In this document: one piece after another, positions 23,632 to 33,220 of the stretch
Layout: every line of letters starts with the position of its first letter
Position numbering within the stretch: the stretch's first letter is position 1
Source of the DNA: Lachnospiraceae bacterium
GTDB lineage: Bacteria; Bacillota; Clostridia; Lachnospirales; Lachnospiraceae
Direction: 5' to 3'
DNA length: 37,465 bases
NCBI GenBank assembly: GCA_009774145.1
Contig: VSND01000045.1
Location: 1-37,465 of the forward strand
Translations under genes and position numbers: made by a program
The notes under the pieces: model-generated
Seen by the model: only the letters and a program-made list of their open reading frames with translations
Told to the model about the DNA's origin: nothing
Databases searched by the model: none

Positions 23632-23714
23632 ATATGCTCCCTTCAAAAATCGATATCTGCATTTGTCACATGTGCCAGGCTCTCTGCGGATGAACAGCAG
23701 CCTTCGTTGTTAAC

Positions 23715-23743
23715 AGTATAACAACTTCCGGCTGCCGATTCAA
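23715..23743 (-). promoter_or_regulatory. Promoter of the AAA-ATPase-like gene
   Basis: Minus strand: -35 TTGAAT (23738-23743), a 17-base spacer, -10 TATACT (23715-23720), about 85 bases before the start codon. Confidence 0.72.
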
Positions 23744-23764
23744 TGGTTGGGATATTGATTTTAT

Positions 23765-24721
23765 TCATTCACTTTTGTCATGCACCGTCCCTGTTTTCTC
23801 TGCAAAATATCTTCCAATTTCGGCAATAAAGGCCAGCACATCCTGTTTCATTTCATTCGGAAAAGCAGTCAGCACCGGCGCCGTCTCAAAACTTAATACC
23901 CTGTCAAATCCAACTGTACGCAATCCGCGGAGAAAACCGTCCCAGTCTGTAGAAGCTCTGTTTTCCCGGGTCTTCGAAAATGTAAAAGGAATCTGATGCA
24001 GATCACCGGCACCGTCATTATCATGAATATGCAGCACTTTCAGCCGAAAATCCAGCGTTGAGATAAACTCCTCAAAGTCAAGCCCTACAAGACTGGCATG
24101 GCCTGTATCAAAGCAGAAGCCCAGAACCTCTGCTCCATACTGATTATTCATCCGGTCAATCCGCTCCACAGATTTCCTGACATTGCAGCAGGGCCCTTCT
24201 ACAATGTGTCCCCCCATACTGCTGTAAAGATTCTCTATACAGACTGTAATCCCAAGCTCTTTCGCCATTGGAGCAAGAAAATGAAGAAAACGTTCTGTCT
24301 GCTCCCATTCAGCCTCTTCAGAGCCAAGCTGACGCGCCAGCTTAAACCCATGTACAACGATGTATGAACATTCAAAAAATGCACAGATCTTCATGCTTTT
24401 CGGCGCAACAACATTCCACAGATATTCATTCAGTTCTCTTCTGCCGCCCGGAACATAATTCGGATAGGGCATATGCATCTGATGAATCCGGATCCCGGCA
24501 GCGTCAGCTCCCTTTTTATGCGGCATAAAAAAACGATACAATTCTTCTTCTGACTGATCAAAAAAATGATTGGGCTGCATTTTATAAAGGGAGAGATTGG
24601 TCAGATAACTGTTCAGGCTGAAATCTGCACACGAAAATCCCGCTTCCTTCAACATGCCAAACCCGACAGCAGGATTTTCATCACAAACTACATTTTTGGT
24701 CTGTACACCAATCTGTACCAC
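23765..24721 (-). CDS. TIM-barrel sugar isomerase/epimerase-like protein
   Basis: A 318-residue protein of the xylose isomerase-like/AP-endonuclease-2 TIM-barrel superfamily (sugar phosphate isomerase/epimerase). Features include IHQMHMPYPNY and YIVVHGFKLA strands, the metal-ligand Glu in ITVCIENLYSSMGG, the Asp/His pair in LGFCFDTGHASLVG, and VLHIHDNDGAGDLHQIPF. These match the divalent metal site of the family, so it is probably catalytically competent. GTG start at 24721 with AAAGGAG nine bases before it, four bases after the stop of its neighbour. Its N-terminal and HDNDG regions are related to those of the next gene upstream, so the two are probably paralogues. It is the last gene of the glycan operon and the only one lacking the shared Rossmann-like module. 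Confidence 0.88.
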   Translation of the reverse strand: MVQIGVQTKNVVCDENPAVGFGMLKEAGFSCADFSLNSYLTNLSLYKMQPNHFFDQSEEELYRFFMPHKKGADAAGIRIHQMHMPYPNYVPGGRRELNEYLWNVVAPKSMKICAFFECSYIVVHGFKLARQLGSEEAEWEQTERFLHFLAPMAKELGITVCIENLYSSMGGHIVEGPCCNVRKSVERIDRMNNQYGAEVLGFCFDTGHASLVGLDFEEFISTLDFRLKVLHIHDNDGAGDLHQIPFTFSKTRENRASTDWDGFLRGLRTVGFDRVLSFETAPVLTAFPNEMKQDVLAFIAEIGRYFAEKTGTVHDKSE

Positions 24722-24725
24722 AAAA

Positions 24726-25985
24726 TCACACTCCTTTCAACCGGTCAAAATAAAAGGATGGCATATATTCATCATTAAAAAATTCAATATTCCGGATTCC
24801 CATATCCTGAAGCTGTTTCTCGATCTCCCTGTAATAAATATTACAGATAAACACCCCACAGTCACCCGGTATCGTCTTGAGCGCTTCCGGCGGTTTCACT
24901 TCCAGGCCGCAGAACAGCGTTCCCCACACTGCATGATTATTATCACAGGTAAACAGCGGCGGGTATTTCTCTCCGTAGCATTTCATATAATTTCGACACA
25001 TATTTCCTGCCCCAAACAGAACGATCGACGGATAACGTTTCAGAAGAAGTTCAATCCCTGTCTGCCAGCGGACATATTCTGCAACAGCCCTGGCAAAAGT
25101 CAGCAGCGACGGACGCAGAAGCGGCGAAAAAGAAGACGCGGTGTCCGCCATACTGAGAATCAGCTTCCCGTCAAAACCCGTCTCTCTGAGACCGCGGATC
25201 AGGCTCAGCCAGTCCGTCTGCGGCTGTCCATTGTGTACACAGGTAAACGGCAGCAGAGAATTCTCATGATGCCCGTCACAATCACGAAGCACCACTGCCT
25301 TCATACGCCGTCCCATCGTCACAGCAAACTCATGCATATCCTGTCCGCACAGACTACACACACCCACATCCATACAGAATCCAAAACGTTCTTCTTTCAC
25401 TTCCCGATTCAGTTCATCGATCCACTCGGCTGTCACAGCACTGTCCGAACAGACGCCTCTGACCAGGTGACCATTCAAATCCCGGCACTGGTTCTCCAGC
25501 AGGATTATCACCCCGTTCCTCCGGGCGGCGGCTGCCAGGCGCAGATAATATATTCGATTTGCCTTCCATATATCCTCTGAAGAGATTCCGGCAAATAACG
25601 GCGGAATCACAAGAAAGCCACAACCAACCTCGCCGCACAGCTCTATACAGGCCTCGCTGATCTGCGCCAGAATCTCTTCCAGATCCGTACGACTGGTGTC
25701 TCTTAACTGATACGGCGTCCGGGCAATCCCCACCTGCAGATGCTGCATGCGGCAGGTTTCGATCAGCTTTTGAAAACAGGTTCGAACCATTGACGGATTT
25801 TCCGAAATCAATGTCCTGCCGCACTCTTCCTTCGGCATACATCCATAGTGCTCCAATTCAAATCCGGAGCAGCACATCCCGATTTCCAGAGAAACGGAAT
25901 CAAAGCCGGCATTCACAATATCCATAATACCCTGTCCAGGACAATCAGGGTTAACGATACCGGCCGAAGAGCAGATGATATCCAT
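24726..25985 (-). CDS. TIM-barrel isomerase-like protein plus Rossmann-like module
   Basis: A 419-residue two-domain protein. Residues 1-310 are a xylose isomerase-like TIM barrel: DIICSSAGIVNPDCPGQG, VIILLENQCRDLNGH with the metal-type Glu, FGFCMDVGVCSLCGQD and VVLRDCDGHHENSLLPF. Compared with its neighbour the DTGH motif reads DVGV, so one metal-binding His is replaced. Residues about 318-406 are the operon's shared module: PSIVLFGAGNMCRNYM, then CDNNHAVWGTLFCGLEV and EKQLQDMGIRNIEF. Start at the ATG 25985, one base after the stop of the preceding gene and six bases after GAGG; the GTG at 25997 overlaps that gene. Substrate unknown; possibly a sugar or polyol used for the surface polymer. 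Confidence 0.85.
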   Translation of the reverse strand: MDIICSSAGIVNPDCPGQGIMDIVNAGFDSVSLEIGMCCSGFELEHYGCMPKEECGRTLISENPSMVRTCFQKLIETCRMQHLQVGIARTPYQLRDTSRTDLEEILAQISEACIELCGEVGCGFLVIPPLFAGISSEDIWKANRIYYLRLAAAARRNGVIILLENQCRDLNGHLVRGVCSDSAVTAEWIDELNREVKEERFGFCMDVGVCSLCGQDMHEFAVTMGRRMKAVVLRDCDGHHENSLLPFTCVHNGQPQTDWLSLIRGLRETGFDGKLILSMADTASSFSPLLRPSLLTFARAVAEYVRWQTGIELLLKRYPSIVLFGAGNMCRNYMKCYGEKYPPLFTCDNNHAVWGTLFCGLEVKPPEALKTIPGDCGVFICNIYYREIEKQLQDMGIRNIEFFNDEYMPSFYFDRLKGV

Positions 25986-25986
25986 T

Positions 25987-28230
25987 TTATACCTCACTGT
26001 CTTTCTTTAACTGTTCCCTTAGTTTTGTAGAACTTACTTTCTCCGTGTAACTGAAAAATACGATATCCACGCCGCTCTTTTCCAGAAACGCCTGATCCGC
26101 CAGCCATCCAATATCACTGTTATGGTCGTCTCCTGAAAACATACAGTCAAAATGGTATTTCTTATATGCATCCTGAATACTTGCATATTCCAGCGGCAAA
26201 AGCTCCACCTGATCCGCAAACCTGCAGGCACAAAGCACCTCAACCCGATCTTCCTCCGGGATTATCGGATATTTCTTCTTCTGACGGTACACTCCCTCAT
26301 CCGGAACCACGCCCACGATCAGGCAGTCACACTGCTCCTTTGCCCTGCGCAGAAGGTTCACATGCCCCACATGAAACATGTCAAAAACTCCTGCCACATA
26401 ACCAATATGGTATTTTTTCACCTGTACAGCCTTTTCTTCCGTCCCTGGAACCATAATGGTCTGCCTGCATGGATAAGATTTTCCAGGATCAAAAACGCTG
26501 TAATTTTTCACGCCAAGTTCTTTTAACTGTCTGACCACTGAGAGAAAATTCTTAATGCAGATAATGACCTTATATTCTCCCTCTTCCAGTTCCCGCAGAA
26601 TGGCCGGCGGCTGGATCCGGACGCCTTCCAGTTCCTTTCCCCAACGCTCTTCATTATTATCAACAATTGCATCTGCCGGATACTCTCTTCCATACATTCC
26701 GATAAACCGTTTTGCGAAAATGCCTGATCCGAACAGAATCAGCTTCCGACCTCCTGTCCCTTTGAATATGTCTGCGAAAAGACGCTGATATTCCATTTCC
26801 GAATAATTCATCCGGTGCCGGTTGGCGTTGATGATCTCCGGATTCTTACGGCAGCTTTCGTGATAAATCCGAAGTTCCTCCTGTTTCAGCAGCCTGCTCA
26901 GAAACTTCCATTCCATCTCCTGCCAGTACTGTCGCCTTTCTGCAATCCCATAACGTATGTAGAGCTCTTCGGCGGGCAAAAGCTTCTGCATCCGGATATC
27001 TCCGGCATACAATCCAGAAATCATCCTTTGTATCAAAAGAGCAGCCGGACAATGTTCTTCACAGAATTCCTGATCAAAGAACATAAAATTCCCATCCACA
27101 TAAAAACTGTTCAACGGCACCAGATCCAGATATCCTTTCTGCAGGATCACTCCATCCTTTGAATCAACCGTCTCAATATCTGAGGACTGCAGGATCAGAT
27201 CCCGGAAATGGTCCAGCCGCTCAAAAAAAATTTCTTTGTCTGTCTGCAGAAGCTTTTTCAGATAAATCTGGCCTGTCTCCCCGGCAATATATGGCATCTG
27301 ACAGATACCATCTGACAGCCGGCAGCTGACCGTCGCCAAACCTCGGAGTTTTAAAGCCTCCCCATTGGCAACAATCTGTTCAAGACGTTTCCTTCCTTCC
27401 GGATAAGCCGCCCTTTTTTCCACGATTCCTGACCGATGTATAACTGTAAGCAGCGCAGAATCCCTTCCTCTTTCCATGGAAGCTGTTACATGAGTGACAT
27501 CCGTCTGCCTGCCTTCCATGGTACATTCCATCAGATACGCATTCGCCATCTGATGGAACATGCCGTTCTCTATCATACTCTGATACAGCGGTTCTTCATC
27601 CAGGAATACCGTATCCGGATGATTGTAAGTTGAAAACACACGGTTAGACAGATCTTCATTGGGCAGACTGTCCTGCGCATAGAGAAACGACGGATTGTGC
27701 AGATCTGTCAGCACGGAAAAAAAACGAATACCATCTGCCTTCCATCCTGCCTGCAAAAGCATGGAGGTCAGCTGCTGCCGATCGTACATCCTCCCCTGAA
27801 ACCGGTCTTCTTTCTTCGTATATGCCCTCCGGTAATCTTCGATCCCATCAAAGCTGCGGCAGGTATACGGATCCTGGTCTCCGCAGAAATATCGAAGTCC
27901 CAGCCGATTATTCATGCCTGCCAGAAAAATTCCTTCTGGCCTCAGCGACTTTTGAATCACAGCAAACAGAAGTTCCAGTTCTTCTTCCTTCTCCAGAAGC
28001 TCCACACATACTGCATAATCAAAATATCCCTCATACCGCTCCTGCCAGATGCGTTTTTTCAAATCCTTGCAGTCTGCATACAGTAATTGTATTGCATATT
28101 TTTCCAGAACTTCCGCATAGGAATCTTTTTTCCCGATGTACAGGATTCGGCTGCCATGCTGAAAATCGTACCAGTTCAATAATGCTTTCGGAATTCCCTG
28201 CAGCAGTTCTTCTGTTCTATGATGTCTCAT
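25987..28230 (-). CDS. Methyltransferase-like/kinase-like/Rossmann/cytidylyltransferase fusion
   Basis: A 747-residue four-part protein. Residues about 20-170 look like a class I SAM methyltransferase with a degenerate glycine motif (RILYIGKKDSY) and a SLRPEGIFLAGMNN strand. Residues about 206-450 resemble a small-molecule or protein-kinase-like fold: LDLVPLNSFYVDGNFMFFD with Asp369, Asn374 and a DQE (386-388) in place of the usual DFG/DFE. Residues 496-582 are the shared Rossmann-like module (LILFGSGIFAKRF, VDNNEERWG, RQLKELGVKNY). Residues 607-747 are a TagD-like cytidylyltransferase: GYVAGVFDMFHVGHVNLLRR with HxGH (620-623) and a closing SSTKLRE. It may activate a polyol or sugar phosphate with CTP. 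The nearest AAAAGGAG is 17 bases before the ATG, unusually far. Confidence 0.82.
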   Translation of the reverse strand: MRHHRTEELLQGIPKALLNWYDFQHGSRILYIGKKDSYAEVLEKYAIQLLYADCKDLKKRIWQERYEGYFDYAVCVELLEKEEELELLFAVIQKSLRPEGIFLAGMNNRLGLRYFCGDQDPYTCRSFDGIEDYRRAYTKKEDRFQGRMYDRQQLTSMLLQAGWKADGIRFFSVLTDLHNPSFLYAQDSLPNEDLSNRVFSTYNHPDTVFLDEEPLYQSMIENGMFHQMANAYLMECTMEGRQTDVTHVTASMERGRDSALLTVIHRSGIVEKRAAYPEGRKRLEQIVANGEALKLRGLATVSCRLSDGICQMPYIAGETGQIYLKKLLQTDKEIFFERLDHFRDLILQSSDIETVDSKDGVILQKGYLDLVPLNSFYVDGNFMFFDQEFCEEHCPAALLIQRMISGLYAGDIRMQKLLPAEELYIRYGIAERRQYWQEMEWKFLSRLLKQEELRIYHESCRKNPEIINANRHRMNYSEMEYQRLFADIFKGTGGRKLILFGSGIFAKRFIGMYGREYPADAIVDNNEERWGKELEGVRIQPPAILRELEEGEYKVIICIKNFLSVVRQLKELGVKNYSVFDPGKSYPCRQTIMVPGTEEKAVQVKKYHIGYVAGVFDMFHVGHVNLLRRAKEQCDCLIVGVVPDEGVYRQKKKYPIIPEEDRVEVLCACRFADQVELLPLEYASIQDAYKKYHFDCMFSGDDHNSDIGWLADQAFLEKSGVDIVFFSYTEKVSSTKLREQLKKDSEV

Positions 28231-28329
28231 CTTGTTAAAAATCCGGCTCCTTTTCCAAAATCACTTTCATCCACCACCTTGCAGCATCTGAAATATATCT
28301 TTTCTATCTACAATAATACCGGCTTTGCC

Positions 28330-30342
28330 TTAATATACGGCATACAGCACGGTTTCCCCTGTGTCATTGCTGTAATGGCGGATATACAGCCTGTACTCCG
28401 GTACCAGTTCTTTGATAAACAACGGAATCTCCACCAGATCTTCCTTTTTGTGATAGATACTGATCGCCAGCTTTGGTCTGTATTTACGAATAGTTTCCTG
28501 ACAACCCTTTAATGCTTTCAGCTCTGCACCCTCAATATCCATTTTAATAAAGGTAACCGGGCCGGAGATGCAGTGATCCAATGATACCACTTTGATTGAT
28601 GTTTCTGTCTCCTGCTGCGTAATACGGCTTGCCCCATTTCCCATCTCCGTAAAATGCAGTGTGGTCTCTTCGCTCCACAAGCCTGCATGGTATAACTGCA
28701 GGTCAACATCCGGTATCGTTTTCCTGATCTCCTGACATCTTGTATAAGATGCTCCATCCGGCTCAAAAGCATATATTTTAAAATTTTTAATCTGATGCTT
28801 TCCACATTCTTCTATAAACCGCAGACTGGTCCCAAGGTTCAGAACACCGGCGTCCACAAATACTTCATTTTCCTGAAGCTTTATAATATCAGGATCAAAA
28901 TACTGTTCATATTCCAGCATCGAAGGACAATAATCTCTATAATAGATCAAAGCGTCCTCTGACACCCCCAGATCAAGCAGCTGTCTGTGGATCGCATCCG
29001 CAAATACCTGCTCATATGGAGTGATCACAACTGCATCGATCTCATCATAATCAATTTTCTGCGGATCTTTCACTTCCAGTCCATCAATCGTGTTTCCCCA
29101 TTTACTGCTGTTATTGTCAGCAAAACACAGACCTTCTGTATCATGCTCCTTCAAAATCTCCCGGCACATCCTTCCATTCAGCCCGCTTCCGAAGAGAACA
29201 ATCCGGTTCCTTCCCACCAGCCGCTCCAGCATCTTCTTTTCGATGCCAGGATAATATGGCCTGTCCTTTAACTGAGGCAGATATCTGTCTGCAATCGCCT
29301 TAATCGCACTGAATTCTCCGCTTTCATTGTATTCTGCTCTTTTCTGATAAATAAATCTGGATTCCTCGTCTTCCAGACAGGACAGAATTTTGTCGGTCTC
29401 CTTTATCCTGTTCCGGGGATACACGATCTCACCTGCTGCTCCAGAATTACTGAGCTGTTTGCAGATTTCCAAAGCAGCGTGATAAGACACTGTGATCAGA
29501 CAGTTATATTTGTCCTTTTCATTTAAATACTCATCAAAAGACCGGACCCTTTTTCCCCGTCGCTCTCTGCCGGTCTTTGACTTGTCATTATCAACATAAT
29601 ACTCTACTTTTCCGCTTCCCAGTATTTCCAGCGCCATATCCCCGATCCAGCCTGCACCAAACAGTACAAATGGTTTTTCTGCTGAAAATCTTTCACACGC
29701 ACTTTGAACCGCTTCTTTCCACATTCCATAGAAAACAACATCATCCATTGGAACACGAATTTCTTTTTCAAATGGTTCTCCTGCCATATTTACCGCTGCT
29801 GGTTCTTTTTGTGCAACCAGACATCCATCATTCCACTCACTGACCCAGTCCCACGGCTCTTCCGTTTTGGGTACTCCTCCTACAGAAGTGTGATGTACCT
29901 TCAAACCGGCCCATTTTGCAAGAGACACAAGACCATCCGCATAATACCGCCGGCAATCCTTTGGAGCTTTATGCTCCATTCCCGAACCAGGCGCGATAAT
30001 CATACAAAATCCGCCGGGTTTCAGCACTCTTTCTATTTCCCTGACCGTCAGCCATGGATATTCCACATGTTCAAATACCTGCCCGGATATGATCAGATCA
30101 AACGATTCATCCGCAATTTCCTTCCATGAATATATATCCGCAGGTACAATATCCACATTGGATCCTTCCGCCATATCCATACCTGTATAATGATAACAGG
30201 AATCACAGAAAATATCTTTGTATGTGCCGTTTACATCATAACTTCCAATATCAAGCACTTTGACAGTTTCCTTATCTTTCTTAAAATAACGCTCATAATA
30301 TCTTACCAGATATTCCATTCTTAAATAAGATGATCGATGCAT
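28330..30342 (-). CDS. Methyltransferase-Rossmann-Rossmann-FkbM methyltransferase fusion
   Basis: A 670-residue protein with four domains. Residues about 26-190: class I SAM methyltransferase (VKVLDIGSYDVNGTY, IISGQVFEHVEYPW, VLKPGGFCMIIAP). Residues about 224-310: a first Rossmann-like module (FVLFGAGWIGDMA, YYVDNDKSKTGRERRG). Residues about 378-468: a second, closer to the operon consensus (IVLFGSGLNGRM, FADNNSSKWGNTIDGLEV, RQLLDLGVSED). Residues about 490-670: FkbM-type methyltransferase (VFVDAGVLNLGTSLRF, YAFEPDG, VTFIKMDIEGAELKALKG). Two methyltransferases on one chain suggest methylation of the glycan at two positions or its chain end. AAAGGAAGG sits five bases before the ATG. The 99-base gap to the next gene has nothing recognisable but a ribosome-binding stretch. 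Confidence 0.87.
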   Translation of the reverse strand: MHRSSYLRMEYLVRYYERYFKKDKETVKVLDIGSYDVNGTYKDIFCDSCYHYTGMDMAEGSNVDIVPADIYSWKEIADESFDLIISGQVFEHVEYPWLTVREIERVLKPGGFCMIIAPGSGMEHKAPKDCRRYYADGLVSLAKWAGLKVHHTSVGGVPKTEEPWDWVSEWNDGCLVAQKEPAAVNMAGEPFEKEIRVPMDDVVFYGMWKEAVQSACERFSAEKPFVLFGAGWIGDMALEILGSGKVEYYVDNDKSKTGRERRGKRVRSFDEYLNEKDKYNCLITVSYHAALEICKQLSNSGAAGEIVYPRNRIKETDKILSCLEDEESRFIYQKRAEYNESGEFSAIKAIADRYLPQLKDRPYYPGIEKKMLERLVGRNRIVLFGSGLNGRMCREILKEHDTEGLCFADNNSSKWGNTIDGLEVKDPQKIDYDEIDAVVITPYEQVFADAIHRQLLDLGVSEDALIYYRDYCPSMLEYEQYFDPDIIKLQENEVFVDAGVLNLGTSLRFIEECGKHQIKNFKIYAFEPDGASYTRCQEIRKTIPDVDLQLYHAGLWSEETTLHFTEMGNGASRITQQETETSIKVVSLDHCISGPVTFIKMDIEGAELKALKGCQETIRKYRPKLAISIYHKKEDLVEIPLFIKELVPEYRLYIRHYSNDTGETVLYAVY

Positions 30343-30413
30343 GACTGCCTTCCTTTCTCGTATTCAGCTTAATATGACTCCTCTTTCTCAAAAATATCTG
30401 TTGAAAAATCGCG

Positions 30414-31769
30414 TCATAAAATTCCGTCCGGTATATATTGTATTATTTTGTCAGTTCCAATCCCCATTGTCTGTAATTGCCTGCTTACTTCCTCTCGGCC
30501 GCTCTTCATTGATAATAATACCACTCCATTTTTCTGATTTAAGAACTTCTTTAAATTTACAGGAGACATAACTGTGAAACCATATTTTTCTTCGCCTTGC
30601 AGCTTCGCATTATTATCACAAAACGAATGAATACTTATATCGTTTCTATCACAGAACTGCAGCAGGCGTTCTCCCCGCACTCCACAGCCAAATATAACGA
30701 CCGTTCTATTACCAACTCTCCCAATAAATTCCTGTATGCATTTCCTTTTTTTCTTTTCCCTGTTTCCAATCAATTTTGCATGAAATTCCTGTGATTTTAA
30801 TAAAAGCATCAACCTGTTCCACTGCTCTTTTTCATACAGTGTTTCGTCCAGAACATTTCTTTCTACTGCATCTGTCACCTGTTCCTTAAACCAGTTATAT
30901 GGAGTACAAAGTCTTTCATCCTGCCAGTTTCCATCCAGATTTACTAAAATCTGTTCATATTTGGTTATAAAAGATATACTCATAGTTAAATAATAATATT
31001 TGCTGTGGAAATCGTTCAGAACACCCCTCATATTCAAAGAATCATTGATCCAAAGAAATTCCCTCATATAATAGTGCAGACCTTCCAGAGAAACAGATGA
31101 AGAACCATCTCTGTTCTGTCGGTATCTGTAAAAACTCCGGTCAAGATATTTTGCTCTCCCTGCATATGTTTTAATCTGCTGTAAAAAACCCATATCCTGA
31201 AACGCTGCTCCATCTGATTCATGGAGTCTAATATGATTCGTATTCAAAAACTGTCTATTATAAACAGCTTTCCAGAGAACATAATCGGAAGCCCGCAGTG
31301 TGGCAAGTTGTGTGGAATTCAATATTTTTCCATACCATTCCTGTTTTTCTACACCAAATAAATGTTGTCTGGCAAAATAATACGCTCCATTTTGAAGTTG
31401 GTAAAATGTATCAAAATCTGCAGCTGCATAATCAAGGGCATCTGCTCTGGCAGTTTCATACAGACACTGATACATATCCGCTTCTATCCAGTCATCCGTC
31501 TCTAAAACAGCAACATATTCTCCAGACGCATAATTCAGTCCAATATTAACCTGCTTTCCGTAACTTTTTACATCACTGTGTAAAACAATTATTCTGGAAT
31601 CTTTTCCTGCATATTGATTCAGTATATCTATTGTGCCATCTGTTGATCCCGCATCAACACAAATAATTTCCAGATCACGCAAAGACTGATTGACCACACT
31701 GTCCAGACATTCTTCTATATAATCTGCTACATTTAATGATGGCAAAATTACAGATACTTTTGCTTTCAT
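30414..31769 (-). CDS. GT2 glycosyltransferase with C-terminal Rossmann-like module
   Basis: A 451-residue protein. Residues 1-~210 are a GT-A fold family 2 glycosyltransferase: VSVILPSLNVADYIEECLDS, ICVDAGSTDGT, the metal-binding AVLETDDWIEADMY (DD at 92-93), and FQDMGFLQQIKTYAGRA. A helical middle region follows, then the shared module at about 355-445 (TVVIFGCGVRGERLLQF, FCDNNAKLQGEEKYGFTV, RQLQTMGIGTDKI). The start is the ATG at 31769, which overlaps the stop of the GT-B gene (ATGA); longer in-frame starts lie inside that gene. It transfers a sugar from a nucleotide donor to a growing surface glycan at the cytoplasmic side of the membrane; donor and linkage cannot be read. Confidence 0.9.
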   Translation of the reverse strand: MKAKVSVILPSLNVADYIEECLDSVVNQSLRDLEIICVDAGSTDGTIDILNQYAGKDSRIIVLHSDVKSYGKQVNIGLNYASGEYVAVLETDDWIEADMYQCLYETARADALDYAAADFDTFYQLQNGAYYFARQHLFGVEKQEWYGKILNSTQLATLRASDYVLWKAVYNRQFLNTNHIRLHESDGAAFQDMGFLQQIKTYAGRAKYLDRSFYRYRQNRDGSSSVSLEGLHYYMREFLWINDSLNMRGVLNDFHSKYYYLTMSISFITKYEQILVNLDGNWQDERLCTPYNWFKEQVTDAVERNVLDETLYEKEQWNRLMLLLKSQEFHAKLIGNREKKKRKCIQEFIGRVGNRTVVIFGCGVRGERLLQFCDRNDISIHSFCDNNAKLQGEEKYGFTVMSPVNLKKFLNQKNGVVLLSMKSGREEVSRQLQTMGIGTDKIIQYIPDGIL

Positions 31770-33220
31770 TGCTCCCATACTTCCTTTAACAGATCGTCCC
31801 AAAATACGGCCTGATCCAGGTCCTTTTGTCGGTTGTAAATCGTATTATGTGCACATGTCCCCATTTGTTCAAGTACCTCTCTGTTATAATATAGATAAGA
31901 TACTCGATCTGTCAGAGTCTCCACGTCACCTACTGCCACAATAAATCCATTATATCCATCTGTCACATCATCTTTTGCCCCGGACACATCTGTAATAACA
32001 GGAACCGCTCCTTCTGCCATGGCTTCTGACTGAGAAATGCTATGACCTTCGTATTCTGAACAACTGATCATGATATCCTGTCTGTTCCAAAAATCCGGAA
32101 TATCTTTTCGGTCTATATATCCTACAGGAATTACATAATCACCAAGCCCCTCTTCCTCTATTTTCTGCTGTAATGTCTCACTGTAATCTCCTGCTCCTGC
32201 TATATTGATCTGAAAATCACACCCCCTTTTCTTAAGGTTTTGAGCCAGTATCAAAAGTAAATCGATCCTTTTCTGTGTTATGGTTACTCTTCCTGCATAT
32301 CCAAGCTGCAAACAGGTATTCCTTTTTCTTCCTGTCCTCTTCATCGTTTCCTTGCATGGTATCTCCCATTCCAGATTCCTGATTTTATTCCGCTCCATGC
32401 CCAAAGACAGCAGCTTTTTTTTCATGCAGGAACCAGGTACCATACACCGGTCTATATATTTCTTCCAAAGACTGTATGTATCATAATACAGCCGCTCATC
32501 ATTATGCTGAACAGCTATGATCCTTATCTGATCCGGATACCGTTTTTTTACAATACAGGCAGACCAGAATATATGCTGTGGAAAATTACATATAATTACA
32601 CAGGGAAGATGCTCCTCAATCTTTTTTACGCACATGGCGATTTTATCTTTTTCACTTTGAATTCCACCATATCTCAGCATATGTACAGGATATGTTTCAT
32701 CCATGACAGCCGGACCTTCTGCATCCGTTGTCAGAAATATCCCCTGATAACCTCTTCCTTTCAACTTTTTTGCCAGCATATAGCTCCAGGATTCTACGCC
32801 CCCCAATACCATTCCATTATATAAATCAATTAATATCTTTCGGTCTGTATTTTGAATACAACATTCGGTTTTAATATTATTAAAAATTCTGTTCTCTGCT
32901 GCCAGAAATATAAGATGGTTCAAAATATTAAAATTGCCGCCTATAATTTTTTCTTCCAAAACACCCAGTTCCAATAACTGACAAAATATCTCTTTTTCTT
33001 TTGCGCAGGTAATAAAAATATATTCATAGCAAAACGTCTGAATCTTTGCCGGATTGCAGACAGCAATATCCTCACACATGCTTCCCCACAAAAATTCATT
33101 ATTGTCAATAATGCTTTCCGGTACGATTCCCATATTCTTAAACTGCCTTATCCATCGCTCTCCAATCTTTCCAGCTCCAAAAAAAAGAACTTTAACCGTT
33201 TTTTGTATTTTATTATCCAT
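31766..33220 (-). CDS. GT-B glycosyltransferase with N-terminal Rossmann-like module
   Basis: A 484-residue protein in which the shared module comes first (about 9-95: VKVLFFGAGKIGERWIRQF, SIIDNNEFLWGSMCEDIAV, QLLELGVLEEKI). It is followed by a GT4-like GT-B glycosyltransferase (about 128-484): ILIDLYNGMVLGGVESWSYM as the acceptor-domain start, LGYAGRVTITQKRIDLLL in the donor half, and the Glu-x7-Glu type region SEYEGHSISQSEAMAEG, then ITDVSGAKDDVTDGYNGF. It overlaps the preceding HAD gene by eight bases and the GT2 gene by ATGA. The order of domains is opposite to that in its neighbours, indicating that the module moves as an independent unit. Confidence 0.9.
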   Translation of the reverse strand: MDNKIQKTVKVLFFGAGKIGERWIRQFKNMGIVPESIIDNNEFLWGSMCEDIAVCNPAKIQTFCYEYIFITCAKEKEIFCQLLELGVLEEKIIGGNFNILNHLIFLAAENRIFNNIKTECCIQNTDRKILIDLYNGMVLGGVESWSYMLAKKLKGRGYQGIFLTTDAEGPAVMDETYPVHMLRYGGIQSEKDKIAMCVKKIEEHLPCVIICNFPQHIFWSACIVKKRYPDQIRIIAVQHNDERLYYDTYSLWKKYIDRCMVPGSCMKKKLLSLGMERNKIRNLEWEIPCKETMKRTGRKRNTCLQLGYAGRVTITQKRIDLLLILAQNLKKRGCDFQINIAGAGDYSETLQQKIEEEGLGDYVIPVGYIDRKDIPDFWNRQDIMISCSEYEGHSISQSEAMAEGAVPVITDVSGAKDDVTDGYNGFIVAVGDVETLTDRVSYLYYNREVLEQMGTCAHNTIYNRQKDLDQAVFWDDLLKEVWEQ

